Origin: Nocardioides sp. | GTDB taxonomy: Bacteria > Actinomycetota > Actinomycetes > Propionibacteriales > Nocardioidaceae | Direction of reading: 5' to 3' | Assembly: GCA_002729525.1 (NCBI GenBank) | Contig: PBYI01000034.1 | Location: 81,854 to 145,853, forward strand | DNA: 64,000 bases | Part shown: positions 16,026-24,159 of the stretch, piece by piece | Position numbering within the stretch: position 1 is the first letter of the stretch | Layout: every line of letters starts with the position of its first letter | Position numbers and translations under genes: made by a program | The notes under the pieces: model-generated | Told to the model about the DNA's origin: nothing | What the model saw: only the letters and a program-made list of their open reading frames with translations | Databases searched by the model: none

Positions 16026-16949
16026 ATGACGCTGGTCTTCATCCTCGGGGTCGTCCTCGTCCTGGCCGCGGTCTTCGTCCTCGCGCTCGCGCTGCGCGGC
16101 GATGCCGAGGCCAGCGGTGTGGGGCGCTCCCTCGCGGTTCTCGAAGCGATGACCAACGCACCTGAGGAGATGCGGACCGAGCTCGACCGCCCCTTCAGCG
16201 AGCGGGTGATCGACCCCCTTCGGCAGCGCATGCTCAAGATCGGGCGTCGGCTCAGCGGCGGCGACAGCGCGGAGCGGATCCGTCGCAAGCTCGACCTGGC
16301 CGGGAACCCTCGGGACTGGAGCGCCGACCGAGTCGTCTCGGTCAAGGTGCTCGGGGCGGTCGCCCTGCTCAGCGTCGGCGTGGCGCTCGCCGTGGTCCTC
16401 GGGTTCTCGTTGCTGACGATCGCCGTCTGCGGGCTCGGAGGCCTGCTTCTCGGCTTCTTCGTCCCCGACCTGTACCTCTACCAGGTCTCCTACGACCGGT
16501 CCCAGCGCATGCAGAAGGACCTGGCCGACGCCGTCGACCTCCTCGCGATCTCGGTCGAGTCGGGTCTCGGGTTCGACGCCGCCTGCCAGCAGGTGGCGCG
16601 GAACACCGACGGCCCCATCGGGGAGGAGTTCAGCCGGATGCTGCGGGAGATGCAGCTCGGCCGGAGCCGTAGCGAGGCCCTGCGGTCGATGGCCGAACGG
16701 ACCGACGTCGACGACGTCCGCTCCTTCGTCAGCTCGATGGTGCAGGCCGACGCCTTCGGCATCCCCGTCGCGCAGGTGCTGCGGGTCCAGTCCTCCGAGA
16801 TGCGGGTCAAGCGCCGTCAGCGTGCGGAGACGAAGGCCCAACAGGTGCCCGTGAAGATCACCGTGCCCCTCATCTTCTGCATCCTCCCCTGTCTCTTCGT
16901 CGCGGTGATGGGTCCGGCAGCGCTCAGCGTCATGGACAACCTGACCTGA
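16026..16949 (+). CDS. tadC: TadC pilus platform protein
   Basis: This 307-residue inner-membrane protein has an N-terminal helix (LVFILGVVLVLAAVFVLALAL), a central helical pair near residues 110-150, a type II secretion F domain (QKDLADAVDLLAISVESGLGFDAACQQVA through MVQADAFGIPVAQVLRVQSSEMR), and a C-terminal helix (VPLIFCILPCLFVAVMGPAALSV). It is the second platform subunit, pairing with TadB. It starts one base after the fusion gene's stop, and the histidine kinase follows three bases on. No tadE or tadG minor pseudopilin gene and no prepilin peptidase gene follows in the window, so these must be encoded elsewhere. Confidence 0.93.
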   Translation: MTLVFILGVVLVLAAVFVLALALRGDAEASGVGRSLAVLEAMTNAPEEMRTELDRPFSERVIDPLRQRMLKIGRRLSGGDSAERIRRKLDLAGNPRDWSADRVVSVKVLGAVALLSVGVALAVVLGFSLLTIAVCGLGGLLLGFFVPDLYLYQVSYDRSQRMQKDLADAVDLLAISVESGLGFDAACQQVARNTDGPIGEEFSRMLREMQLGRSRSEALRSMAERTDVDDVRSFVSSMVQADAFGIPVAQVLRVQSSEMRVKRRQRAETKAQQVPVKITVPLIFCILPCLFVAVMGPAALSVMDNLT

Positions 16950-16952
16950 CCG

Positions 16953-18530
16953 ATGCGCACCGGTCCACACTTCTCCATCGCCGCAGGCGCGCGCGCGTTC
17001 TGCCTGCTCGCCCTCGGCGCGCCGGTGCTGTGGTACCGCGACCTCGACACCTTGGTCGCGCTGCTCACCGCGGCGCTGCTGTGGTCGGCCGTGAGCCTGT
17101 ACGAGCGGTACCCGTGGCTCCTGCCACGGGTGGGTCCGCTCCAGGCATCGATCGCAGGTGCTGCGCTCCTCGGTGCTCTCTGCGGCGCGGTCGTGGCCAC
17201 GGCACCTGCTCTGCTCCTGGCCCTCGTCGTCCCCCCGTTCACCACGGCCCTCATCCTCGGGCTCCGATCGGCGGTCCTGGCGCTGTCGACCGAGCTCGCG
17301 GTGGTCGTCGGGGTCGGCCTGGCGTGGAACGAGGGCCTGAGCGCGGACGAGAGCCTGGCGATCTTCACCTGGGCGCTCGCCGGCCTGGGGTTGTCGTTCA
17401 TCGGCAACTTCGTGCACGCGACGACCGAGGAGGAGCCGGACGAGCTCGCGCCGTACCTCGACGCCCAGCGCCTGATCAAACAGCTCCTCGACCTGTCCGG
17501 TGAGCTGCGCGGCGGCCTCGACGCTGCATCGATGGCGGGAGGTCTGGTCAGCGAGGTCCGTGACGTGCTGCCGGCGACCGCGGTCGGCGTGTACCTGCCT
17601 CGTGGCGAGGTCCTCGTACCCCTGGTGACCCACGCCGACGACGACGCACCCCTGGAGCCGGCCGAGCACCTCGCGGTCGAGTCCTGGGCGCGCACGGAGC
17701 CGATCGTGTTCGAGGAGTGCTTCGCCTTCCCGCTCGGTGAGGGGGCCGTGATCGCGGGCACGCTGGCTGCGTCGACCGACCTCCCGCAGGACGAGGTCGA
17801 ACGACGCATCCTCGACCTGACCTGTGCCCTGCGCCCCGGCGCCGTCCGACTCGACACGGCGTTGCTCTTCTCCGACTTCCGGGACTCAGCGACTGCCGAC
17901 GTCCGCAAGCGGCTGGCCCGCGAGATGCACGACGGCGTCGCCCAGGACATCGCCTCGCTGGGCTACGTCGTCGACGCGCTCGCCGCACGCCCGGCCGACG
18001 AGAAGCAGGCCAAGCAGCTGGCGATGCTGCGCGACCGGATCACGAAGGTCGTCGCCGAGGTACGTCAGTCGGTGCTGACGCTGCGCACCAGCATCGGTGA
18101 GTCGGAGAGTCTCGGTACGGCCATCGGCACGATCGCCCGGCACCTCAGCGAGTCGTCACGGATACCGATCCAGGTGACGCTGGACGAGCACGCCACCAGG
18201 CTACGACCGGCCGTGGAGGCCGAGCTCTTCCGCATCGCCCAGGAGGCGATGAACAACGCCATCAAGCACGCGCAGTGCTCAGCGATCGAGGTCGTCTGCC
18301 AGGTGCAGGCGCCGGACGTGTTCCTGCGGATCAGCGACGACGGCCGGGGCCTCGGCACGGCACGCAGCGACTCCCACGGCCTCAAGATCATGCGCGAGCG
18401 AGCCAGGCTCGCCGGCGCGACCCTGGACATCGGCGAGAGCCCGTCCGGTGGCGTCAGCGTCCAGGTGCAGATCGGAACGCGCGCCGGCCCCGTGCCGACA
18501 CAGCCAACTGGTGAGAGGGTGACTCCATGA
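16953..18530 (+). CDS. NarL-type sensor histidine kinase linked to the tad locus
   Basis: This 525-residue membrane kinase has several N-terminal transmembrane helices (about 14-27, 35-50, 63-90, 95-125, 135-155), then a GAF-like cytosolic region, then a HisKA_3 dimerisation domain with REMHDGVAQD (His326 the phosphorylation site). The HATPase domain has its N box at EAMNNAIKHA (Asn435), DDGRGL (462-467) and HGLKIMRERARLAGA. This is the NarX/DesK class that pairs with LuxR-type regulators. It sits three bases after tadC, and its stop overlaps the regulator start by 4 bases. It probably controls pilus expression; the signal it senses is unknown. Confidence 0.92.
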   Translation: MRTGPHFSIAAGARAFCLLALGAPVLWYRDLDTLVALLTAALLWSAVSLYERYPWLLPRVGPLQASIAGAALLGALCGAVVATAPALLLALVVPPFTTALILGLRSAVLALSTELAVVVGVGLAWNEGLSADESLAIFTWALAGLGLSFIGNFVHATTEEEPDELAPYLDAQRLIKQLLDLSGELRGGLDAASMAGGLVSEVRDVLPATAVGVYLPRGEVLVPLVTHADDDAPLEPAEHLAVESWARTEPIVFEECFAFPLGEGAVIAGTLAASTDLPQDEVERRILDLTCALRPGAVRLDTALLFSDFRDSATADVRKRLAREMHDGVAQDIASLGYVVDALAARPADEKQAKQLAMLRDRITKVVAEVRQSVLTLRTSIGESESLGTAIGTIARHLSESSRIPIQVTLDEHATRLRPAVEAELFRIAQEAMNNAIKHAQCSAIEVVCQVQAPDVFLRISDDGRGLGTARSDSHGLKIMRERARLAGATLDIGESPSGGVSVQVQIGTRAGPVPTQPTGERVTP

Positions 18531-19189
18531 ACGATGCGAGGCACGACATCCGGGTGCTCCTGGTGGACGACCACCAGCTGATCCGCGACGGGCTGGGCTC
18601 CGTCCTCGACCTCGAGGACGACATGAGCGTCGTCGGCACCGCGGGGTCGGTCGCGGAGGCGGTTGCCGCCTACCAGCAGCTGGCGCCGACGGTCGTGGTC
18701 GCCGACCTGCAGCTCCAGGACGGTACCGGCCTCGACATCGTCCGGACGATCCGCAAGAAGGACAACCAGACCGGCGTCATCATCCTCACCATGCACTCCG
18801 GCGACGACCAGATCTTCGCCGCGATGCAGGCCGGCGCTTCCGGTTTCGTGGGCAAGGACGCGCCGTCCACGGAGGTGGTGAAGGCGGCACGGCACGCCGC
18901 GGTGTCCCCTCGCGCGTTCATCTGCGCCGGTCTCGTGGGCGCGATGATGCGACGTGCCTCGGGCGAGTCCCAGGCGCTCACCGAGCGCGAGCACGACGTG
19001 CTGCTCCTGCTGGCCGAGGGACTCGGTGCCGCCTCGATCGGAGAACGCCTCTACCTCAGCGAGTCGACGGCCAAGTCGCACATCGCACGGATCTACCAGA
19101 AGCTCGGGGCGGCCAACCGCGCCCAGGCGCTGGTCACCGCGATGCGCATCGGTCTGCTGTCCTCGGTCCAGCCGACCGACCGCCCGTGA
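18527..19189 (+). CDS. NarL/LuxR-type response regulator linked to the tad locus
   Basis: This 220-residue two-domain regulator has a receiver domain (residues 8-125) with acidic pair Asp14/Asp15, phospho-acceptor Asp60, Thr88 and Lys110, and a C-terminal LuxR helix-turn-helix (about 150-215) with the typical LTEREHDVLLLLAEGLGAASIGERLYLSESTAKSHIARI pattern. It partners the upstream kinase. The two pilin genes follow after a 202-base gap that holds a perfect palindrome, so pilin transcription is a likely target. Binding there is inference. Confidence 0.93.
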   Translation: MNDARHDIRVLLVDDHQLIRDGLGSVLDLEDDMSVVGTAGSVAEAVAAYQQLAPTVVVADLQLQDGTGLDIVRTIRKKDNQTGVIILTMHSGDDQIFAAMQAGASGFVGKDAPSTEVVKAARHAAVSPRAFICAGLVGAMMRRASGESQALTEREHDVLLLLAEGLGAASIGERLYLSESTAKSHIARIYQKLGAANRAQALVTAMRIGLLSSVQPTDRP

Positions 19190-19244
19190 CGACCGACCCC
19201 TCTCGTGGGCTGACCTGCGTCGACGCGCCCGTGCCGCCGATGGG

Positions 19245-19264
19245 CCTAGTCACAAATGACTAGG
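19245..19264. promoter_or_regulatory. Perfect palindrome, candidate operator upstream of flp
   Basis: CCTAGTCA, a four-base spacer CAAA, then TGACTAGG: an 8-base perfect inverted repeat 128 bases before the first pilin start and 56 bases after the response regulator stop. CTAG is rare in this sequence, so a double CTAG palindrome stands out. It is a candidate site for the adjacent regulator. It could also be a weak hairpin at the end of the regulator transcript. Confidence 0.45.
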
Positions 19265-19325
19265 AGAGCACACGCGTTCTCCGGATCCCCCGGGACCTAG
19301 GGCCCAGGCATCGTTAGGGGCGTGA

Positions 19326-19355
19326 GGTACCCCGGTCCTCACGAACCGAGGTACC
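19326..19355 (+). promoter_or_regulatory. Hairpin in the leader of the first pilin gene
   Basis: Arms 19326-19336 and 19345-19355 pair at 10 of 11 positions (GGTACCCCGGT with ACCGAGGTACC) around an 8-base loop. It lies 36 bases upstream of the ATG at 19392 and outside its ribosome site GGAGAG (19381-19386). It could stabilise an abundant pilin mRNA. No T-run follows, so termination is less likely. Confidence 0.4.
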
Positions 19356-19391
19356 ACCCGACACCCCCCTGATGAGAACTGGAGAGATCTC

Positions 19392-19601
19392 ATGCTCGAC
19401 TTCCTGCGCATCATGCTCAACGCCCGCTTCGGCTCCGACGAGGAGCGCGGCGCCTCCGCCGTGGAGTACGGCCTGCTCGTCGCCGGCATCGCCGCCGTCA
19501 TCGTCATCATCGTCATCGCCCTGGGCGGCACGATCACCGACGCCTTCCAGTCCACCTGTGACTCGATCGCGGACGCTCAGACTGCGAACGCGACCTGCTG
19601 A
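19392..19601 (+). CDS. flp: Flp-family type IVb pilin (major pilin candidate)
   Basis: This 69-residue prepilin has a basic and acidic leader ending in EERG, cleavage expected between Gly20 and Ala21, then ASAVEYGLLVAGIAAVIVI, with the Glu5 of the mature form (Glu25) followed by Tyr as in Flp pilins. A single hydrophobic helix (about 21-45) is followed by a short polar tail with two Cys (TCDS and the final Cys) that could form a disulphide. GGAGAG lies 5 bases before the ATG. It follows the two-component system and precedes a second pilin by 7 bases. It is likely the main filament subunit because it is first and has the better ribosome site. Confidence 0.93.
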   Translation: MLDFLRIMLNARFGSDEERGASAVEYGLLVAGIAAVIVIIVIALGGTITDAFQSTCDSIADAQTANATC

Positions 19602-19608
19602 GTAGTCC

Positions 19609-19803
19609 ATGCACCCTCGGGCGCGCATGAAGCCCCGCGCTCTGTCCGAGCGCGGGGCTTCTGCTGTCGAGTACGCGCTCATCCTCGCCGGCATCGCCGC
19701 CGTGGTCGTCCTGGTGATCTTCCTGCTGGGCAGCGCCACGTCGGGCCTCTTCCAGGACACGTGCGACAGCTTCAACGACGCGGGTGCAGCGTCGTGCAGC
19801 TGA
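19609..19803 (+). CDS. Second Flp-family pilin
   Basis: This 64-residue prepilin reads ERG/ASAVEYALILAGIAAVVVL, with cleavage after Gly16 and Glu21 as the mature Glu5. The tail also has two Cys (TCDS and ASCS), matching the first pilin. The ATG at 19609 has no good ribosome site. An in-frame ATG at 19627 (MKPRALSERG) also leaves a short leader. A 14-base-pair perfect hairpin (19629-19661) covers codons 7-18, so expression is probably lower than, or conditional on, the first pilin. It may be a minor pilin. Confidence 0.88.
   Translation: MHPRARMKPRALSERGASAVEYALILAGIAAVVVLVIFLLGSATSGLFQDTCDSFNDAGAASCS
19629..19661 (+). terminator. Strong hairpin inside the start of the second pilin gene
   Basis: Arms GAAGCCCCGCGCTC (19629-19642) and its exact reverse complement (19648-19661) form 14 G+C-rich pairs around a five-base loop TGTCC. 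There is no T-run. It looks like the terminator of the first pilin gene, but it lies within the coding start of the second. Partial termination or masking of translation are both possible. Confidence 0.55.
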
Positions 19804-19807
19804 GCGC

Positions 19808-21079
19808 TCAGGAAACCGTCTCCGCGAGCTGACCGAGTTCCGTCCGCCAGCGGTCGAGCAGGCCGTCGGCCGACCATCCGGCGCCACGCAACAGCCTCGC
19901 GACCGATACGCCGTCGCTGGCCCGGACGTACAACTCGAGGAGCTCGTCCTCCCCCAGGCGATCGGCGAGCACCGTGCACAGCAGCCAGGCACCCTCGTAG
20001 GCCGCTCCCAGGTGCGGTGCCGCCGTGTCGAAGTCGGCCTGGGTCGGCAACGCGTCGGGTAATCCGTCCGCCGCGACCCGCGCCGCGACTTGGGCCGCGG
20101 TGCGGGAAAGAGGCAGCGTGCTGTCCCGCAGTGCTACGTAGTCGGCGATCCCCTCGACGAGCCAGGTCGGAGCCTGGCTGGTCGGCCCGTCCAGCGCGAC
20201 GTGGGCCGCCTCGTGCGAGACCACGACCTGCTGGGCGACCGGGCCGAGCGGGTCCATGACCTCGGGATTCACCAGGACATGGGCTGATGACGTCTGCGTG
20301 GTCGTCCCGTCGTCCGAGGTCGTCACGGCTGCGATCTGCTCGTAGTCGTCCGGCCGGGCGTCGAGTGCCCGCTCAAGGCCAGCGCGGTCTGCGGGCACCT
20401 CGACGACCAGGCGCGGGTCCCACCCCTCCACCACCCGCACCACGGTGACGACCGCCTCGTCGGCGAGCCCCTCGTAGCGGGTGACCTCGTCAGCACCACC
20501 GCTCACGAGCAGGAGCACCTCGTCGGTACGCCGGACGCGGAGCGGCCCCGACATCCAGACCGGCACCCGGACGTCGTCGGCTCCGACAGCGGCGACCCCG
20601 ATGCTCCCGTCCGTCCGCGGCGCGAAGGTCAGCGCAGTCTCGGTGTTCGCCGGAGCGCGGTCGAAGCCCCGATACCGCCAGCCGACCGCGACGGTCGCCT
20701 TCCACTCCCCCTCGTCGGAGGCGACGCCGTCGTCGTCGAGGTAGCGCAGGGTGATCCGGTCGAGCTGCGCCGCCCTCGCCGTGCGAGCCATGGCCGCGAG
20801 GGTGCCCTCCGCGGCCGAGCCTGGCACGGCCAGGGCCTGTGCCCTCGGCGCGTCACCGGACCGGAGCGCGGCTCGCAGCTCCGCGACCACCCTGAGCGCG
20901 TCCGCGCGTCGCGGCTGCTCGCCCGCCTGCGTCGAGCGGTCGGCCCCGGACGGGACGCGGTAGGTGTCGTCGGCGCGGGTGAGGTGGAGCCCCAGCAGGA
21001 CCAGGACGACGAGCAGCGCCGCGGCGGTGAACCACCAGCCGACGCGACCGCGAGCGGACTCAGCCCGGGCGAACCGCAC
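19808..21079 (-). CDS. Membrane-anchored gluzincin-type metallopeptidase
   Basis: This protein of about 423 residues has one N-terminal transmembrane helix (WWFTAAALLVVLVLLGLHL), a central domain without recognised motifs, and a C-terminal metalloprotease core VVSHEAAHVALDG (HEXXH at residues 289-293) followed by WLVEGIADYVAL, whose Glu (about 309) is the third zinc ligand of gluzincins. The catalytic part should lie outside the membrane. GTG 21079 is chosen because it leaves only a 20-base overlap with the NlpC gene; an ATG at 21118 would overlap by 59. It converges on the pilin genes with 4 bases between. The substrate is unknown. Confidence 0.82.
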   Translation of the reverse strand: MRFARAESARGRVGWWFTAAALLVVLVLLGLHLTRADDTYRVPSGADRSTQAGEQPRRADALRVVAELRAALRSGDAPRAQALAVPGSAAEGTLAAMARTARAAQLDRITLRYLDDDGVASDEGEWKATVAVGWRYRGFDRAPANTETALTFAPRTDGSIGVAAVGADDVRVPVWMSGPLRVRRTDEVLLLVSGGADEVTRYEGLADEAVVTVVRVVEGWDPRLVVEVPADRAGLERALDARPDDYEQIAAVTTSDDGTTTQTSSAHVLVNPEVMDPLGPVAQQVVVSHEAAHVALDGPTSQAPTWLVEGIADYVALRDSTLPLSRTAAQVAARVAADGLPDALPTQADFDTAAPHLGAAYEGAWLLCTVLADRLGEDELLELYVRASDGVSVARLLRGAGWSADGLLDRWRTELGQLAETVS

Positions 21080-22046
21080 CGACGTACGGCATCGAGTAGA
21101 GGGGCGCCACCCGGACACCGGTGCTCGGGTTGGCCGCGTGGACGATCATGCCGTTGCCAATGTACATGCCGACGTGGCTGATGGGGCTGTAGTAGAAGAC
21201 GAGGTCGCCGGGCTGCAGGTCGCTCGCGGCGACGCGGGTGCCGGAGGAGTACTGCGCGCTCGAGGAGTGCGGCAGGGAGACGCCGGCCTGGCGCCACGCC
21301 ATCATCGTCAGGCCCGAGCAGTCGAACGCGCTCGGCCCGGCAGCACCGTAGACGTAGGCGTTACCGGTCTTGCCCATCGCGTACCCGATCGCTGCTCCCG
21401 CGCGACCGGAGACGGGGACGTTGCTGGGTGCCCGGACGTCGCTGCCACGCGAGAGGATCTCCTCGCGCTCCTCGTCCTTCAGCCGGTCGAGCAGCGTCTC
21501 GGCCTCGGACAGCTTGTCGGAGACGGTCTGCTTCTCCTCACCGAGGCGACGCTTCGTGGCGGCCACCTGGGTCGCACGACGCTCGGTCGCCCCGCTACGT
21601 AGGCGAAGCTCCTTCAGGCCGTCCTGGTACTCCTCCAGCACGCCCTGCTGGATGCCCTGGTACGCCGAGATCGTGGACATCTGGGTGAGCAGCTCGCCCG
21701 GGTCGCCGGAAGAGATGACCTGGCCGAACGCGCCGAGACCGGAGCCGGAGTATTGACGCAGGATGGAGTCGCGGACGTCCTCACGCACCCGGCCGAGCGA
21801 ACGCTTCTCGCGCTGCTCGTCCGTGCTGAGCGAGCCGACGTCCTTCCGGAGGTGCTTCAGCTCCAGACGGGCGTCGTTGTAGCGCTCGGAGGCCTCATCG
21901 GCCTCCCGGAAGAGGCGGTCGACCTTCGCCTGCACGTCGTCGATGTCGGGCTCCGCCTGAGCGGGCGCGCTGGGCACGAGACCGATCGTGGCGGCGACGG
22001 CGAGGCCGGCGACCCAGGACACGGCACGGGTCCGGTGGCTGCTCAC
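21060..22046 (-). CDS. Secreted NlpC/P60 peptidoglycan endopeptidase (RipA/RipC-like)
   Basis: This 328-residue protein has a signal peptide (residues 1-31, ending APAQA), a long coiled coil (about 32-200), and a C-terminal NlpC/P60 domain. The catalytic triad is visible as Cys243 in FDCSGLT, His291 in SHVGMYIG and His303 in IVHAANP. It should cleave D-Glu-meso-DAP bonds in stem peptides during wall remodelling, with the coiled coil keeping it inactive or localised. From memory Rv2190c holds the same position in M. tuberculosis. The gluzincin gene overlaps its 3' end by about 20 bases and is likely in the same operon. Confidence 0.92.
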   Translation of the reverse strand: MSSHRTRAVSWVAGLAVAATIGLVPSAPAQAEPDIDDVQAKVDRLFREADEASERYNDARLELKHLRKDVGSLSTDEQREKRSLGRVREDVRDSILRQYSGSGLGAFGQVISSGDPGELLTQMSTISAYQGIQQGVLEEYQDGLKELRLRSGATERRATQVAATKRRLGEEKQTVSDKLSEAETLLDRLKDEEREEILSRGSDVRAPSNVPVSGRAGAAIGYAMGKTGNAYVYGAAGPSAFDCSGLTMMAWRQAGVSLPHSSSAQYSSGTRVAASDLQPGDLVFYYSPISHVGMYIGNGMIVHAANPSTGVRVAPLYSMPYVGAVRPG

Positions 22047-22146
22047 GCGTTGCTGCTCCTTCGACTCTGCGACGACACGACTCGCAGCACGGTAGTCGAC
22101 TCGTGGGGCCGGTCCAAACCGGTCCGCGGTGCTGTGACGCGTGTGG

Positions 22147-22353
22147 TCAGGCCGACTCGACCTCGGGGCCGTGGACGGGTTCGACGAGCCGGAGCGGCGG
22201 GACGAGTCCCCCGCCCGCGAGCACGTCGAGCGCGCGGCGCTCGTCCTCCTCGAGGGTCAGCTCGGGTGGCGGGCCGAGGAGCACCGTCACGACGCAGTCG
22301 TGGCACGCGAGCCCTCGCACGAGGCAGGTGTCGCAGTCGATCCGTGTGGTCAT
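22147..22353 (-). CDS. Small conserved protein with CxxC pairs
   Basis: This 68-residue protein begins MTTRIDCDTCLVRGLACHDC, with CDTC and CHDC pairs 11 residues apart. The pattern suggests a structural zinc or iron-sulfur site. The rest is a short helix-strand segment with an acidic LTLEEDERRALDVL helix. The ATG at 22353 places the Cys block at the start; a longer frame to 22383 exists but adds nothing conserved-looking. It is divergent from the DEDDh-UvrC gene with 96 bases between. I recall similar small proteins at this place in other actinobacteria; the function is unknown. Confidence 0.72.
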   Translation of the reverse strand: MTTRIDCDTCLVRGLACHDCVVTVLLGPPPELTLEEDERRALDVLAGGGLVPPLRLVEPVHGPEVESA

Positions 22354-22437
22354 GCGACGGACTCTCCCAGCGACCACCGACAACCCCGCCGGACGACGAC
22401 CGCGTCGCGCCTCCGACCGGCTGTCGGTGACGGGTCC

Positions 22438-22443
22438 TACGGT
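22438..22443 (+). promoter_or_regulatory. -10 box for the DEDDh-UvrC gene (leaderless)
   Basis: TACGGT ends six bases before the GTG at 22450, which would place transcription start on the start codon. This supports the chosen start over in-frame codons further upstream. Confidence 0.5.
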
Positions 22444-22449
22444 GCCCGG

Positions 22450-24135
22450 GTGAGCACTCGAGCAGCCGTCCGGTGGGAGGAGCAGCGGTCCTTCGACGAG
22501 CTCGGCCGTGCCCTGGACGGGCTCACGTTCTGCGTCGTCGACCTGGAGACGACGGGCGGGTCCCCCGACCGAGGAGCGCGCATCACCGAGGTGGGCGCGG
22601 TCAAGGTCCGGGCCGGCGAGGTGCTCGGCGAGTTCCAGACGTTGGTCGACCCCGGCGCGGCCATCCCGCCGTTCATCTCGGTCCTCACCGGCATCACCGA
22701 CCGGATGGTGCGCGGAGCACCGAGCATCGAGTCAGTGCTCCCCAGCCTCCTGGAGTTCGCCGGGGGCGCGGTCCTGGTGGCGCACAACGCGCCCTTCGAC
22801 GTCGGCTTCCTTCGCCGGGCTGCGGAGGAGCAGGGCAGGCCGTGGCCGGCGTTCGACGTGCTCGACACCGCGATCCTCGCCCGCCGCGTCCTCGGTCGCG
22901 GCGAGGTCGCCAACCACAAGCTCGGCACCCTCGCCCGCGCCTTCTCCTCCCCGACGACCCCGACCCACCGTGCGCTCGACGACGCCCGCGCCACCGTCCA
23001 CGTACTGCACGGGCTGCTGGAGCGCGTCGGCTCTCTCGGGGTCGACACGCTCGAGGAGCTCCAGACCTTCTCGACCAAGGTGACGAGCGCGCAGCGACGC
23101 AAGCGGCACCTCGCCGACAGCGTGCCGCACGCGCCGGGGGTCTACCTGTTCCACGACAGCGAGGACCGCGTCCTGTACGTCGGCACGTCCCGTGACCTCC
23201 GACGCCGGGTGCGCTCCTACTTCACCGCATCCGAGTCCCGGTCGCGGATCGGCGAGATGGTGCGGATCGCGGCCCGCGTCGCCTCCGTCGAGTGTGCGAC
23301 ACCGCTCGAGGCCCAGGTCCGCGAGCTCAGGCTGATGGCCGCCCACAAGCCGCCGTACAACAAGCGCTCGAAGTACCCCGAGCGCACGACATTCGTGAAG
23401 CTGACGGACGAGGTCTGGCCGCGGCTCTCACTGGTCCGCAGCGTCGCCGACGACGCCGCCGACTACTTCGGCCCCTTCTCCTCGCGAGCCGCTGCGGAGC
23501 AGTGCCTGGACGCGCTGCACGACACCTTCCCCGTGCGTCAGTGCACCGAGCGCCTGGCCCGACAGCCGAGCCGCACCGCCTGCGTGCTGGCCGAGATGGG
23601 TCGGTGCCTCGCACCCTGCGACGGAAGCACCGACCCCGACACCTACGCCTCGGTCGTGCGGCGGCTCCGCGACGCGCTGCTCAACGAGCCCCAGGACGTC
23701 GTGGCGCGCATCAACGCGCGGATGGAGTCGCTCGCCGAGGACGAGCGCTTCGAGGAGGCGGCCACCCAGCGCGACAGGCTGGCGACCTTCGTGCGCGCCT
23801 CGGAGCGACACCACCGACTGTCCTCGCTGTCGGCGTGCAGTGAGGTCGTCGCAGCACGTCGCGAGGACGACGGCCGCTGGGCGGTCCACGTCGTCCGCCA
23901 CGGACGACTGGCTGCCGCCGGCGTCATCCCGCCCGGAGCCGACGCCGTCACCTACGTGCAGTCCGTGCGCGACGCCGCCGAGACCGTGGTCAACACCTCG
24001 CCGCGGAGCCCGGTGCCCTCAGCCAGCGCCGAGGAGACCGCGCTGATCCTGCGGTGGCTGGAGTGCGACGGCGTCCGGCTCGTCGACGTACGGGGAGAGT
24101 GGGTCTGTCCCCTGGGACGCGTGCCAGCGCCCTGA
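22450..24135 (+). CDS. DEDDh exonuclease-UvrC-like (Cho-type) nuclease fusion
   Basis: This 561-residue protein combines a DnaQ-type 3'-5' exonuclease and a UvrC N-terminal half. Residues about 27-190 hold DEDDh motifs: VVDLETTGG (Exo I), VAHNAPFDVGFL (Exo II) and HRALDDARAT (Exo III). From about 225 a GIY-YIG domain reads APGVYLFHDSEDRVLYVGTSRDLRRRVRSY, followed by a Cys cluster (RTACVLAEMGRCLAPC) and a UVR-like helix (FEEAATQRDRLATF). The C-terminal UvrC endonuclease half is missing, as in Cho. It probably processes damaged or mismatched DNA. This domain order is known in actinobacteria (Rv2191 by position); biochemical data are not known to me. Confidence 0.92.
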   Translation: MSTRAAVRWEEQRSFDELGRALDGLTFCVVDLETTGGSPDRGARITEVGAVKVRAGEVLGEFQTLVDPGAAIPPFISVLTGITDRMVRGAPSIESVLPSLLEFAGGAVLVAHNAPFDVGFLRRAAEEQGRPWPAFDVLDTAILARRVLGRGEVANHKLGTLARAFSSPTTPTHRALDDARATVHVLHGLLERVGSLGVDTLEELQTFSTKVTSAQRRKRHLADSVPHAPGVYLFHDSEDRVLYVGTSRDLRRRVRSYFTASESRSRIGEMVRIAARVASVECATPLEAQVRELRLMAAHKPPYNKRSKYPERTTFVKLTDEVWPRLSLVRSVADDAADYFGPFSSRAAAEQCLDALHDTFPVRQCTERLARQPSRTACVLAEMGRCLAPCDGSTDPDTYASVVRRLRDALLNEPQDVVARINARMESLAEDERFEEAATQRDRLATFVRASERHHRLSSLSACSEVVAARREDDGRWAVHVVRHGRLAAAGVIPPGADAVTYVQSVRDAAETVVNTSPRSPVPSASAEETALILRWLECDGVRLVDVRGEWVCPLGRVPAP

Positions 24136-24159
24136 GACCGGACCCGCGCCGCGCCCGGC

